Assembly (NCBI GenBank): GCA_023663025.1
Contig: JAMPIC010000008.1
Span: 1-64,000, forward strand
DNA from: Prevotella sp.
GTDB taxonomy: Bacteria; Bacillota; Clostridia; Oscillospirales; Ruminococcaceae
Reading direction: 5' to 3'
Length of the DNA stretch: 64,000 nt
Shown here: piece after piece, positions 49,001 through 56,514 of the stretch
Layout of the letters: each line of letters begins with the position of its first letter
Position numbering within the stretch: the first letter of the stretch is position 1
Notes under the pieces: generated by a model
The model's database searches: none
What the model was told of the DNA's origin: nothing
Seen by the model: the letters and a program-made list of their open reading frames with translations, nothing else
Program-made: the position numbers and the translations under genes

Positions 49001-50203
49001 GGATATGAGATGGCTCCCGTACTTGCGCATACGCACACTTTCTCCGACGCATGGTCAAAGGACGGCAGCTTCCACTGGCACGACGCGTCCTGCGGACATA
49101 CCGGAGAGGTATCCGCAAAAGCTCCCCATGATTGGGACGAGGGCGTTATCACCGTTCAGCCCACGGAAACAGCCAAAGGCGAAAAAACTTATACCTGTAC
49201 GGTCTGCGGCGCAGCCAAGACCGAACCCGTAAGCGAACTTTCCCATACCCATACTCCCGGCAGCGTATGGAGGTTCAACTCCGAAGGACATTGGCACGAC
49301 TGCGGCGGCTGCGATGAAAAGCTTGACTTTGCCGCTCACAATCAGACAAGCGAGGTAACAAAGGCTCCCACGGCGACCTTGACCGGTACGAGACGTTATC
49401 TTTGCTCCGTCTGCGGATACGTTATCAAAGAGGAGACAATCCCCGCAACGGGTGTGATATCTCCCGACAATAATCCTTCTTATCCTTCCGGAAGCACAAT
49501 CGTGTTCCCTCCCTCCGCAAACGTTAAAGAGCCTATCCTTGAAAACGGCAGCGGAAAGAGCGGCTGGGAGAGCGTTGCGGACGATATCGCAGCGGCGTCT
49601 AACGGCAGCGCGGTACACGTTGACATGAACGGCACAACAACCCTTTCAAGAAAAGCTCTCGCGGAACTTGCCGGCAAGAACGTGGATCTGGTTCTGGAAA
49701 TGAACAATCAGATAACATGGACAATCAACGGCGAGACCGTAGAAAAGATCAGAGACATAAACATGAGAGCAAGACTGAATACAAGAAATATCCCCGAAAG
49801 CGTTACCGAAGAGTACGCTGCGGGAAACAGCATCGTTCAGCTTACCCTTTCCCACAGCGGAAGCTTCGGATTTGACGCCGTAATGACGATAAATCTCGGA
49901 ACAAGGTACGACGGAAAATTCGCCAATCTGCTGTACTATAATTCTAAGACAAAAGAGCTTGAATATGTGGATTGCAGCATTATTTCCGGCGGAATGGCTT
50001 CGCTTGATTTCAGCCATGCCTCCGATTACGCCATAGTTATCAGCGACGAGCCTATGGGCGATTACGAGGACGTTTCCGCAGCTGCGGGAATTTCCGAAAC
50101 GGGAAGCATGATATCGCTTAACGGCGGCGCGTTCCCGATCATCGCGGTAATATGCGCGGTGTCTGCGGCGGTTGTGATATTCAGAAAAAGAACAAGCAAA
50201 TAA
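46091..50203 (+). CDS. large exported protein: transglutaminase-like domain, bacterial Ig-like domain and CxxC repeats
   Basis: 1370 residues. Signal peptide at 1-40. Residues about 190-330 form a transglutaminase/cysteine-protease-like domain with a plausible catalytic triad: Cys263 (VCEGYSKAF), His297 (GAHMWNVVV) and Asp312 (YLVDITNC). An Ig-like domain follows (about 385-478). From about 480 to 1120 there are about a dozen repeats of 45-60 residues with pattern H-x-PGE-x-PTC-x3-G-x-CxxC-x-I-PxxGH, i.e. two-Cys knuckles. A C-terminal domain precedes a hydrophobic helix and basic tail (VVIFRKRTSK) without a clear LPxTG. Such repeats are common in surface proteins of gut Clostridia. It probably anchors at the membrane and cross-links or processes surface protein; activity unproven. 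Confidence 0.85.
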   Translation: MNFTKRVGAAVTASALALGLFAAPLDGVPLLPGAAVSAAEKTNAVSDITLPTVTFTADSLPDNAELEEMYLDKLFYGNDGIALLADFGKDSLTGTALSVYTQLRTGIEKIANGDVTSTKIEITINYDTFSDDFSAALNCLLVDLPASFYWYDKTALLSFSFSGSTATVPFPVSQDYKGNADFTVDTAEISAAKTAVAKAQSIANKYTGKSDYEKIRGYCKEICALTSYNDEANQKKTPQNYGGINPWQLVWVFDDDASTEVVCEGYSKAFQYLCDLGGIECYTVTGNTSSGNGAGAHMWNVVVLDGKSYLVDITNCDGEEGASTVSIGYPDLLLLKGANQSTGNDCSFTGLVGGSSLQYTYDPETLSLYGSAGILEVSTEDYTPGAAKPVLALSKETETVEKGKTVTITGTSESIASGDKLSVTSSTPAAATAEIKNFNAVTGAFDVVVTGVDVGETEITVTYTDDEKVNASCTVTVTKAPCETHTWGEWTSSADGHSHKCSVCNAEETEDHTGELKSDTAVDATCIKEGKKADTVCSVCDYVIKDGEVIPALGHDMKEVANSAKEPTCLEDGKEADKECSRCDERETGAVIKTKGHTPGTPVQENIKDATCTVAGSYDKVTYCTVCKEKIKTEHVDGEKLDHELEEVPGSAKDPTCAEEGKKADKKCKNCNYTEPGEVIPATKNHTPGEPVREVVKSATCTEEGSYNEVIKCSVCGKILETTTGVIEKLDHTPGEAAKEKEVAATCTKDGSYDMVVRCTVCETEISSEQTVVPAAGHDFTMKSSSSTHWQECTKCGEKFGEEAHNKNNCAVTPATADTEGSRVYSCSVCGTEVRTETIPKIEEGHKHNYTVQNSDSTSHWNECECGDKDLDSVTAHNEGEPSETVQTAPTCKSDGVKIVTVECSDCHRVISTTAVMITERPGHTPGAEYGKDSEKHWQTCTVCDARINEENHIAGPAATEETPQTCTVCGYEMAPVLAHTHTFSDAWSKDGSFHWHDASCGHTGEVSAKAPHDWDEGVITVQPTETAKGEKTYTCTVCGAAKTEPVSELSHTHTPGSVWRFNSEGHWHDCGGCDEKLDFAAHNQTSEVTKAPTATLTGTRRYLCSVCGYVIKEETIPATGVISPDNNPSYPSGSTIVFPPSANVKEPILENGSGKSGWESVADDIAAASNGSAVHVDMNGTTTLSRKALAELAGKNVDLVLEMNNQITWTINGETVEKIRDINMRARLNTRNIPESVTEEYAAGNSIVQLTLSHSGSFGFDAVMTINLGTRYDGKFANLLYYNSKTKELEYVDCSIISGGMASLDFSHASDYAIVISDEPMGDYEDVSAAAGISETGSMISLNGGAFPIIAVICAVSAAVVIFRKRTSK

Positions 50204-50222
50204 CCGTTAACTGAAAACTGAT

Positions 50223-50274
50223 ATCCCCTTTGTCGGACGGCGGAGATTTCCGCTTTCGGCAAGGGGATTTTTTT
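50223..50274 (+). terminator. terminator of the surface-protein gene
   Basis: ATCCCCTT (50223-50230) pairs with AAGGGGAT (50261-50268) around an inner helix, then TTTTTT. Confidence 0.85.
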
Positions 50275-50301
50275 CGGAGGACTTCCGTCCCGGTCACGGT
50301 A

Positions 50302-50330
50302 TTGACATTCGGGGCGGAAAAGTCTATAAT
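50302..50330 (+). promoter_or_regulatory. consensus promoter of the HTH-methyltransferase gene
   Basis: TTGACA (50302-50307), 17-base spacer with CGGGGCGGAAAA, TATAAT (50325-50330). The first ATG is about 100 bases downstream; the leader shows no recognised element. Confidence 0.8.
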
Positions 50331-50431
50331 AGTAAATGCCCAATTTCGGTTAAAACTGTACAAAACAGGCAAAGACCTTGATTACGGTTTCGGCTGAAAA
50401 ACGGGAATAAATGTGAGCAGGTGAGTTTATT

Positions 50432-52411
50432 ATGTATGTTTCGGAGGAGGAAACTCTGTCCCTGAAAGAGGTCTGCGAGATACTGTCGGTATCGTCGGCA
50501 ACGGTGGGAAACTGGATAAGGCTCGGAAAGCTGACCGCTTCCGAGGACGGAAAAACGTTCCCCAAAAGTCTCATAGAAAAGCTGGCGGAGGACATCAGAA
50601 GCGGAAAGGACGGCAGATTAAAAAGCAGACGGAACAAAAAAGGAACGTCCGGGAAAACCCTGTACGCGGGTTATATCCTCAATGAACGGAACGTTCGGGC
50701 AGCGGAAAATATGGTCGCCGGGTGCGGCAGCCTTGACGAAAACGAGCTGAGGACTATGCTTGCGTATTTCGCCGTCATGCTGTACGACAGTTCCGCCGGG
50801 ACTTCCTTTGCGGATAATTTCTTTGACGCGGGGGACGCGCACCTAACCTCCGACAGCGTCTTTAACTCGCTGATATCGGATCTGCTGGGGGGAAACAGCC
50901 GCTTGGCGGGAATACCCGAAAACATAAAATTCATTTCGGAATGCCGTTTGGAATTTGTCCCCGGCGAGGATACGCTTGGACTTGTCTATATGTCCCTCAG
51001 CGACCTCGGCAAACGCAAGCGGACAGGCTCCTACTACACGCCCATGAAAACCGTCCTTTCGCTGACGGACAGTCTGCTGAGCCGCGCCGATCTGCGGGAC
51101 AAGCCGATATGCGATCCATGCTGCGGTACGGGAAACTTTCTGATCGGACTTCTCGGAAAAGGCGTTAAAGCCGAGTATCTTTACGGTCAGGACATTGACG
51201 TGATAAGCGTGCTGACAGCGCGGATAAATCTGTTTCTGCTCGACCGAACGCTTACAAGGGAGACGCTCGTATCTCATATCGTCTGCGGAAATACACTTGT
51301 GCATACATTTGACGGTAAGTTTGCGGCGGTTCTGGGAAATCCGCCCTGGGGCAGCGTTTTTTCCGAAGAGGACGTGAAATATCTGTCGGAAAATTACCGC
51401 ACCGCCAAAAGCAAGGGGACGGAATCCTACGACCTTTTCATAGAAAAAGGCTTTGATATGCTTGAGCCGGACGGCTGTCTGGCGTATGTCCTGCCGGAAG
51501 CGCTGCTGAGCGTTGCATCCCATAAGCCGGCAAGAGCCTGCATTCTCGAAAACGGGTCGTTTGAATTTGTGGAATATCTTGGCAGCGCTTTTTCAGGTGT
51601 GCAGTGTCCCGCTGTCATTCTGGGAGTGCGCAAAGACTGGCGCGGCAGCACTGAGAACTGTCTTGTCCGCATGAACGGAGAAAGCTTTACGATAAACGAA
51701 AACAGGAAACCCGACGCGTCTTTGTTTTCATTCAATATGAACGACAGCGAGTACCGATGTCTGAACGCCATATCCTCCGTCAAAAACGCGGTATACCTTG
51801 CGGGAAACGCAAAATTTGCCCTCGGGATAGTGACGGGGAACAATAAAGAGTACATTCGCACGTCAGCGGAGGAGGGCTGCGAGGCTGTCCTGAAAGGAAG
51901 CGATATACTTCGGTTTTCGATAAAAAAGCCCGAAAATTACATACGCTTCGTTCCCGAAAAATTCCAGCAAGCTGCCCCCGAGGAAATGTACCGCGCCGAA
52001 GAAAAGCTGCTTTACCGTTTTATCTGCGAGGTGCCTGTTTTTGCCTACGACAGCAAAAGGACGCTCTCGCTCAACAGCTGCAATATCCTGATACCGCGGA
52101 TAGAGGGGCTGGACGTCAAGTATATCCTCGCTGTGCTCAATTCAAGTGCGGCGGCGTATTTCATAACGAAAAAATTCAATTCGGTAAAGCTTCTGCGTTC
52201 TCATATCGAAGCCCTGCCGATACCGATGATTTCAGCCGAAAAGCAGAGACCTGTCATAAAAAAAGCAGACCGCATGATAAATTCACGGGAAAATATCATA
52301 GATCTGTACAGGGAACTGGATAACGATATAATGGATCTGTATATGCTGTCCGAAGCCGATAAAAAGATCATATGGGACTGTCTGAAGGATAAATATCTTT
52401 TCCTCAAATGA
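50432..52411 (+). CDS. HTH domain fused to an N6-adenine DNA methyltransferase, solitary
   Basis: 659 residues. Residues 8-50 are a MerR/excisionase-type helix-turn-helix (LSLKEVCEILSVSSATVGNW). A gamma-type amino-methyltransferase core follows: GSYYTP (199-204), SAM motif I DPCCGTGNFL (228-237), GQDIDVISV (motif II) and the catalytic NPPW (303-306). Then comes a FxEKGFDMLEPDG region and, from about 440, a target-recognition-like domain ending LRSHIEALPIPMISAEKQ. This is the Eco57I/TaqI type layout of type IIG and type I-like enzymes, but no PD-(D/E)XK or other nuclease motif is seen and no restriction gene is adjacent. The HTH at the N-terminus is not usual for the family. Possible epigenetic regulator or degraded R-M or BREX-type enzyme. 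Confidence 0.85.
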   Translation: MYVSEEETLSLKEVCEILSVSSATVGNWIRLGKLTASEDGKTFPKSLIEKLAEDIRSGKDGRLKSRRNKKGTSGKTLYAGYILNERNVRAAENMVAGCGSLDENELRTMLAYFAVMLYDSSAGTSFADNFFDAGDAHLTSDSVFNSLISDLLGGNSRLAGIPENIKFISECRLEFVPGEDTLGLVYMSLSDLGKRKRTGSYYTPMKTVLSLTDSLLSRADLRDKPICDPCCGTGNFLIGLLGKGVKAEYLYGQDIDVISVLTARINLFLLDRTLTRETLVSHIVCGNTLVHTFDGKFAAVLGNPPWGSVFSEEDVKYLSENYRTAKSKGTESYDLFIEKGFDMLEPDGCLAYVLPEALLSVASHKPARACILENGSFEFVEYLGSAFSGVQCPAVILGVRKDWRGSTENCLVRMNGESFTINENRKPDASLFSFNMNDSEYRCLNAISSVKNAVYLAGNAKFALGIVTGNNKEYIRTSAEEGCEAVLKGSDILRFSIKKPENYIRFVPEKFQQAAPEEMYRAEEKLLYRFICEVPVFAYDSKRTLSLNSCNILIPRIEGLDVKYILAVLNSSAAAYFITKKFNSVKLLRSHIEALPIPMISAEKQRPVIKKADRMINSRENIIDLYRELDNDIMDLYMLSEADKKIIWDCLKDKYLFLK

Positions 52412-52481
52412 TTTTCGTGCACAGTCACCGAGATACGGCTTACGACGGCAAAATTTTGTTTTAAACCTCACTCACAAACAG

Positions 52482-52510
52482 TTGAAATTTTTGTCGGAAC
52501 ATGTTATAAT
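52482..52510 (+). promoter_or_regulatory. promoter of the sorting-signal microprotein
   Basis: TTGAAA (52482-52487), 17-base spacer, TATAAT (52505-52510). Confidence 0.8.
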
Positions 52511-52547
52511 AATACCGTAATATCCGACCGGAAAGGAGAAATCTTTT

Positions 52548-52691
52548 ATGCCGTATATATGGATGGCGTCGGTCAATCCCGCTACGGGAAACGTTTCCGC
52601 CGCTACATACATCATTATAATTTCTGCGGCGGCTGTGCTTATTGTCGGCGCGGCGGTTGCGGGAGTGATTTCCAAAAAAAAGAAAAAATAA
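52548..52691 (+). CDS. 47-residue protein resembling a lone NPxTG sorting signal
   Basis: ATG preceded by AAAGGAG at good spacing and by its own strong promoter. The product starts MPYIWMASVNPATGN, continues with one hydrophobic helix of about 23 residues and ends ISKKKKK. NPATG followed by a hydrophobic stretch and a basic tail is the layout of an NPxTG-type cell-wall sorting signal, yet there is no signal peptide or cargo domain. Either a single-helix membrane peptide with a chance NPATG, or a stand-alone sortase substrate or decoy. Codon use fits neighbours. Confidence 0.6.
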   Translation: MPYIWMASVNPATGNVSAATYIIIISAAAVLIVGAAVAGVISKKKKK

Positions 52692-52784
52692 GAAAATGTT
52701 TTCTTCGGAAGTAGTGTTTTTGTACAAATTTTTCTGACAATTTTCTGCCGCAGTCTCCAAATCGCCAAAGATTTCTTTCAGGTA

Positions 52785-52813
52785 TTTACTTTACCGAAAG
52801 GTTGTGCTATTAT
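52785..52813 (+). promoter_or_regulatory. promoter of the amino-acid binding lipoprotein
   Basis: TTTACT (52785-52790), 17-base spacer, TATTAT (52808-52813); AAAGGAAG lies before the ATG. Confidence 0.7.
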
Positions 52814-52851
52814 ACTAAAGCAAACAAAATATCTGAAAGGAAGCTTTATTT

Positions 52852-53718
52852 ATGAAAAAGAATTTTATCAAAGCTCTTGCGGCTCTTGCTCTCGCTCCCG
52901 CAATGCTGATGGCAGGCTGTTCCTCCGATGGGGGAAACGGTGATACTTCCGCGGATGCCGCTGCCGGCAACGCGGCTGACGGAGCACCCGCCGACGCTTC
53001 GGGCGAGGACAGTTCCCTCCAGAAAGTGCTTGATTCCGGCAAATTCGTTCTCGGTCTGGACGCTACCTTCAAGCCTATGGGCTTCACCGATGAGGACGAC
53101 AACATCGTAGGCTTCGATATCGACCTCGCCGAAGAGGTTTGCAGCCGCCTGGGTGTTGAGCTTGTAAAGCAGCCCGTTGACTGGGACACCAAGGAACAGG
53201 ATCTTAACGCGGGAAAGATAGACTGCATATGGAACGGTCTTTCCATCAACGACGAAAGACGGGAGATCATGAACCTTTCCGACCCCTACATGAAGAACGA
53301 TATGATCTTTGTTGTAAAGACGGACAGCGACATCGCCACTCAAGCTGACCTTGACGGCAAGGCTGTCGCCGTTCAGAGCGGTTCTTCGGCTCAGACCATT
53401 CTTTCCGAGTCGGGACTTAACGTTACCGCTACCGAGCTTGCGACCAATGTTGAATGTCTCCAGCAGCTTGATCTTGATCTTGTGGACGCTGTGTTCCTCG
53501 ACAGCGTTGTCGCCAATTATGAGATCGTGACCACGGGCAAGGATTACACAATTCTCCCCGACGGACTTTCTCCGGAGGAATACGCTATCGGTTTCCGCAA
53601 AGGAGATCAGGCTCTCCGCGATGAAGTGCAGAAGATACTTTCCGAAATGAAAGCCGACGGCAAGGTTGAGGAAATATCCACAAAATGGTTCGGTTCCGAT
53701 ATCACCACCATTAAATAA
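52852..53718 (+). CDS. amino-acid ABC transporter substrate-binding lipoprotein (family 3)
   Basis: 288 residues. Lipoprotein signal with lipobox LMAGC (Cys23), an Ala/Asp/Gly-rich linker to about residue 55, then the SBP_bac_3 fold. Recognisable segments: FVLGLDATFKPMGFTDEDD, IVGFDIDLAEEVCSRLGVE, the ligand-loop NAGKIDCIWNGLSI, VQSGSSAQ and YAIGFRKGDQ near the C-terminus. It should bind a polar amino acid or cystine outside the membrane. The permease and ATPase genes usual for this family are not adjacent; monocistronic with its own promoter and terminator, so it likely feeds a transporter encoded elsewhere. Confidence 0.93.
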   Translation: MKKNFIKALAALALAPAMLMAGCSSDGGNGDTSADAAAGNAADGAPADASGEDSSLQKVLDSGKFVLGLDATFKPMGFTDEDDNIVGFDIDLAEEVCSRLGVELVKQPVDWDTKEQDLNAGKIDCIWNGLSINDERREIMNLSDPYMKNDMIFVVKTDSDIATQADLDGKAVAVQSGSSAQTILSESGLNVTATELATNVECLQQLDLDLVDAVFLDSVVANYEIVTTGKDYTILPDGLSPEEYAIGFRKGDQALRDEVQKILSEMKADGKVEEISTKWFGSDITTIK

Positions 53719-53741
53719 GTCTAATTCGGCTGCGTTGAACG

Positions 53742-53771
53742 TCCCGGGAATTAAACATTCCCGGGATTTTC
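53742..53771 (+). terminator. terminator of the amino-acid binding protein gene
   Basis: CCCGGGAA (53743-53750) pairs with TTCCCGGG (53758-53765), then ATTTTC. Confidence 0.8.
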
Positions 53772-53807
53772 TGTTTGCCGAGTGTACATACAGTGTCAGC
53801 CGCAATA

Positions 53808-53836
53808 TTGACCTAAACGGGATCATGTGCTATACT
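53808..53836 (+). promoter_or_regulatory. promoter of the GTPase-NYN operon
   Basis: TTGACC (53808-53813), 17-base spacer, TATACT (53831-53836). No clear terminator or other promoter follows until 58.86 kb, so it may drive the whole GTPase-bcp-trmO-GNAT-rubrerythrin run. Confidence 0.7.
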
Positions 53837-53917
53837 ATATATAATAAAACGCAAAGGACAAACGGTCATGAATTACGCTCCGTATAATTTTTCAAACGCC
53901 GAGGGGAGGTTTTGCCT

Positions 53918-56488
53918 ATGAAGCGGCTTGTGCTGGGCATGACAGCCCATGTGGACTCGGGCAAGACCACGCTGTCGGAAGCTATGCTCTACACGGCGGG
54001 AGAGCTGCGCCGTCTGGGCAGGGTGGACAAGGGGGACGCTTTTCTCGACACCCATTCGATCGAGCGCAGCCGCGGCATTACGGTCTTTTCAAAGCAGGCG
54101 GTAATGCGGCGCGGGGAGGACGTTTACACCCTTTTCGACACCCCGGGGCACGCGGATTTTTCCGCCGAGACCGAGCGGGCGCTGCGAGTTCTCGACTACG
54201 CTGTGCTGGTGATAAGCGGCACTGACGGCGTTCAGAGCCACACCGAGACCCTGTGGAGACTGCTCCGCCGCTACAGTATACCCACTGTAATATTTGTCAA
54301 TAAGATGGACATTTCCGCCTACTCGCCCTCTGTGCTCATGAGCGGGCTGAAAAGCCGTCTTGACAAGGGCTGCGTTGATTTTTCCTCATTGGCGGCGGGA
54401 GGGTTCACCGAGGAATTTTTCGAGGAGACCGCTCTGCTTAGCGAGGATATGATGAACGCTTATCTCGATACGGGAAAGCTGTCACGGGACGATATTCGCC
54501 GCGCGGTGAGCGAAAGGAAGCTTTTCCCCTGCTTTTTCGGCTCTGCGCTGAAGCTGGAGGGCATTTCCGAATTTTTGGCGGGACTTGATTTCTGCACGGC
54601 TGAAAAGTCCTGCGGAAAGGAATTCGGCGCAAGGGTTTGCAAGATAACCGAGGAGCAGGGCGTGCGGCTGACCCACCTGAAAATAACGGGAGGAACGCTC
54701 CGTACGCGCGACACCGTCGGGGAGGAAAAAGTCACGCGGATACGGGTCTATTCGGGTGCGAAGTACCAAACCGCGGACGAGGTCTGCGGGGGGACTTTAT
54801 GCGCCGTCGAGGGACTTTCCAAAACCCGGGCGGGGGACGGTCTGGGCTTCGAGAGCGCGGCGGAAGTCCCCCTGCTCGAACCGGTCATGAGCTATCGGCT
54901 GATACTTCCCGAGGGCGCGGACGAACACGGCGTACTGACAAAAATTCGGAAACTGGAGGAGGAAGACCCCCAGCTTCACGCGGTATGGAACGATCGGTCA
55001 CGGGAAATAAGCGTGCAGCTCATGGGCGAGATACAGCTTGAGATACTCAAAACGCTCATCGCCGAGCGTTTTGGTCTGGAAGTCGGGTTCGACCGGGGCA
55101 GCATTATCTACAAGGAAACTATTGCCAACACCGTGGAGGGTGCGGGACACTACGAACCGCTCAGGCATTACGCAGAGGTACACTTGCTTCTCGAGCCGAC
55201 GGAGCGGGGCAGCGGTCTGACCTTTGCTTCCGATATAAGCGCGGACGACCTTGACAAAAACTGGCAGCGGCTCATACTTACACATCTTGAAGAGAAAACC
55301 CACGTCGGCGTTCTCACAGGCTCGCCCATAACGGATATGAAGATCACCCTCATCGGCGGACGGGCGCATATCAAGCACACCGAGGGCGGGGACTTCCGTC
55401 AGGCGACCTATCGGGCGGTCAGACAGGGACTGCGCTCCGCCGAAAGCGTGCTGCTGGAGCCTTGGTACAGCTTCACGCTGGAAATCCCCACGGATACGGC
55501 GGGACGGATTATGTCCGACCTGCAAATAATGGGCGCGGAATTTTCGCCGCCCTGTATCTCCGAAAGCAATTCGGAAAATTCCGTGATAACGGGCGCCGCC
55601 CCCGCTTCGGAAATGGCGGGTTACCAAAGCCGCGTGACAAGCTGCACCAAAGGCAGGGGCAGACTTTCGCTCGCGCTGAAAGGGTATTTCCCCTGCCACA
55701 ACGCGGAGAAAGTTATCGCCGCCATCGGGTACGACTGCGGCGCAGACCTTGACAACACCGCCGACAGCGTGTTCTGCTCCCACGGCGCGGGACATACGGT
55801 CAGCTGGGACGAAGCTCCCGCGCATATGCATATCCCCTGCCGTTCGGTTCGGAAAAATTCGGGAACAGACGGGGAAAGCTTCTCCGAAATAACGCCCCGT
55901 CAGGTCTCCGACTACCGTGCAAGGCTTGCCGAGGACAAGGAGCTTATGGAAATTTTCGAGCGCACCTACGGCAAGATAAACCGCGACCCACGCCATGCCC
56001 TTCGTACCGAGAAAACGCCGAAAAGTCCCGCGCGGGAGAAAAAAGCCGCCCCGCTGCCGAAAGGTCCCGAGTACCTTTTGGTGGACGGCTACAACATCAT
56101 CTTCGCCTGGGACGAGCTGAAAAAGCTGGCTGAGGAAAATCTCGACCTTGCCAGAAGCACGCTGATAAACCGTTTGTGCAACTATCGGGGGTTCAGGCGG
56201 TGCGAGCTGATACTGGTGTTCGACGCTTACAAGGTGCGGGGTTTCGTCCGCGAGGTGGAGCAGATCTGCGGGATAAGCGTGGTCTACACAAAGGAATCGG
56301 AAACGGCGGATACCTACATCGAAAAGGTCAGCCACGAGCTGAGCAGGGATCATCGGGTCAGGGTGGCTACCTCCGACGGCGCGGAGCAGATCATCATTCT
56401 GGGAAACGGCGCGTACCGCGTTTCCGCCGAGGAGCTTCACCGCGAGGTGGAAGCCGTGGAAAAAGCCATACGAGATATTATCGGCTGA
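53918..56488 (+). CDS. TetM/EF-G-like translational GTPase fused to a YacP/Rae1-type NYN nuclease
   Basis: 856 residues from the ATG eight bases after GGGGAGG; a TTG two codons earlier is less likely. Residues 1-650 follow the ribosomal-protection-protein order: GTPase motifs AHVDSGKTT (10-18), RGITV (52-56), DTPGH (74-78) and NKMD (128-131), then domains II-V ending GRLSLALKGYFPCHN as in TetM. After a basic linker, residues about 717-855 form a NYN domain with Asp723 (LLVDGYNII), Asp769 (VFDAYK), Asp798 (ETADTYIE) and Asp820 (ATSDGAEQ), the acidic set of YacP/Rae1, which cuts mRNA in the ribosomal A site. The fusion implies GTP-driven A-site entry coupled to mRNA cleavage (inference). Tetracycline resistance is possible but not shown by the sequence. 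Confidence 0.9.
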   Translation: MKRLVLGMTAHVDSGKTTLSEAMLYTAGELRRLGRVDKGDAFLDTHSIERSRGITVFSKQAVMRRGEDVYTLFDTPGHADFSAETERALRVLDYAVLVISGTDGVQSHTETLWRLLRRYSIPTVIFVNKMDISAYSPSVLMSGLKSRLDKGCVDFSSLAAGGFTEEFFEETALLSEDMMNAYLDTGKLSRDDIRRAVSERKLFPCFFGSALKLEGISEFLAGLDFCTAEKSCGKEFGARVCKITEEQGVRLTHLKITGGTLRTRDTVGEEKVTRIRVYSGAKYQTADEVCGGTLCAVEGLSKTRAGDGLGFESAAEVPLLEPVMSYRLILPEGADEHGVLTKIRKLEEEDPQLHAVWNDRSREISVQLMGEIQLEILKTLIAERFGLEVGFDRGSIIYKETIANTVEGAGHYEPLRHYAEVHLLLEPTERGSGLTFASDISADDLDKNWQRLILTHLEEKTHVGVLTGSPITDMKITLIGGRAHIKHTEGGDFRQATYRAVRQGLRSAESVLLEPWYSFTLEIPTDTAGRIMSDLQIMGAEFSPPCISESNSENSVITGAAPASEMAGYQSRVTSCTKGRGRLSLALKGYFPCHNAEKVIAAIGYDCGADLDNTADSVFCSHGAGHTVSWDEAPAHMHIPCRSVRKNSGTDGESFSEITPRQVSDYRARLAEDKELMEIFERTYGKINRDPRHALRTEKTPKSPAREKKAAPLPKGPEYLLVDGYNIIFAWDELKKLAEENLDLARSTLINRLCNYRGFRRCELILVFDAYKVRGFVREVEQICGISVVYTKESETADTYIEKVSHELSRDHRVRVATSDGAEQIIILGNGAYRVSAEELHREVEAVEKAIRDIIG

Positions 56489-56514
56489 AAATTAACATGA
56501 AAGGAAATGATATT

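Noticed and set aside
50432..52411. BREX/DISARM or complete restriction-modification locus
   Set aside because: Only the methyltransferase-like gene is present; the flanking genes are a surface protein and a binding lipoprotein.
53918..56488. Calling the TetM-like gene a tetracycline resistance determinant
   Set aside because: Domain order fits ribosomal protection proteins, but the chromosomal housekeeping context, absence of mobile-element signs and the NYN fusion do not support a classical tet gene; resistance needs experiment.
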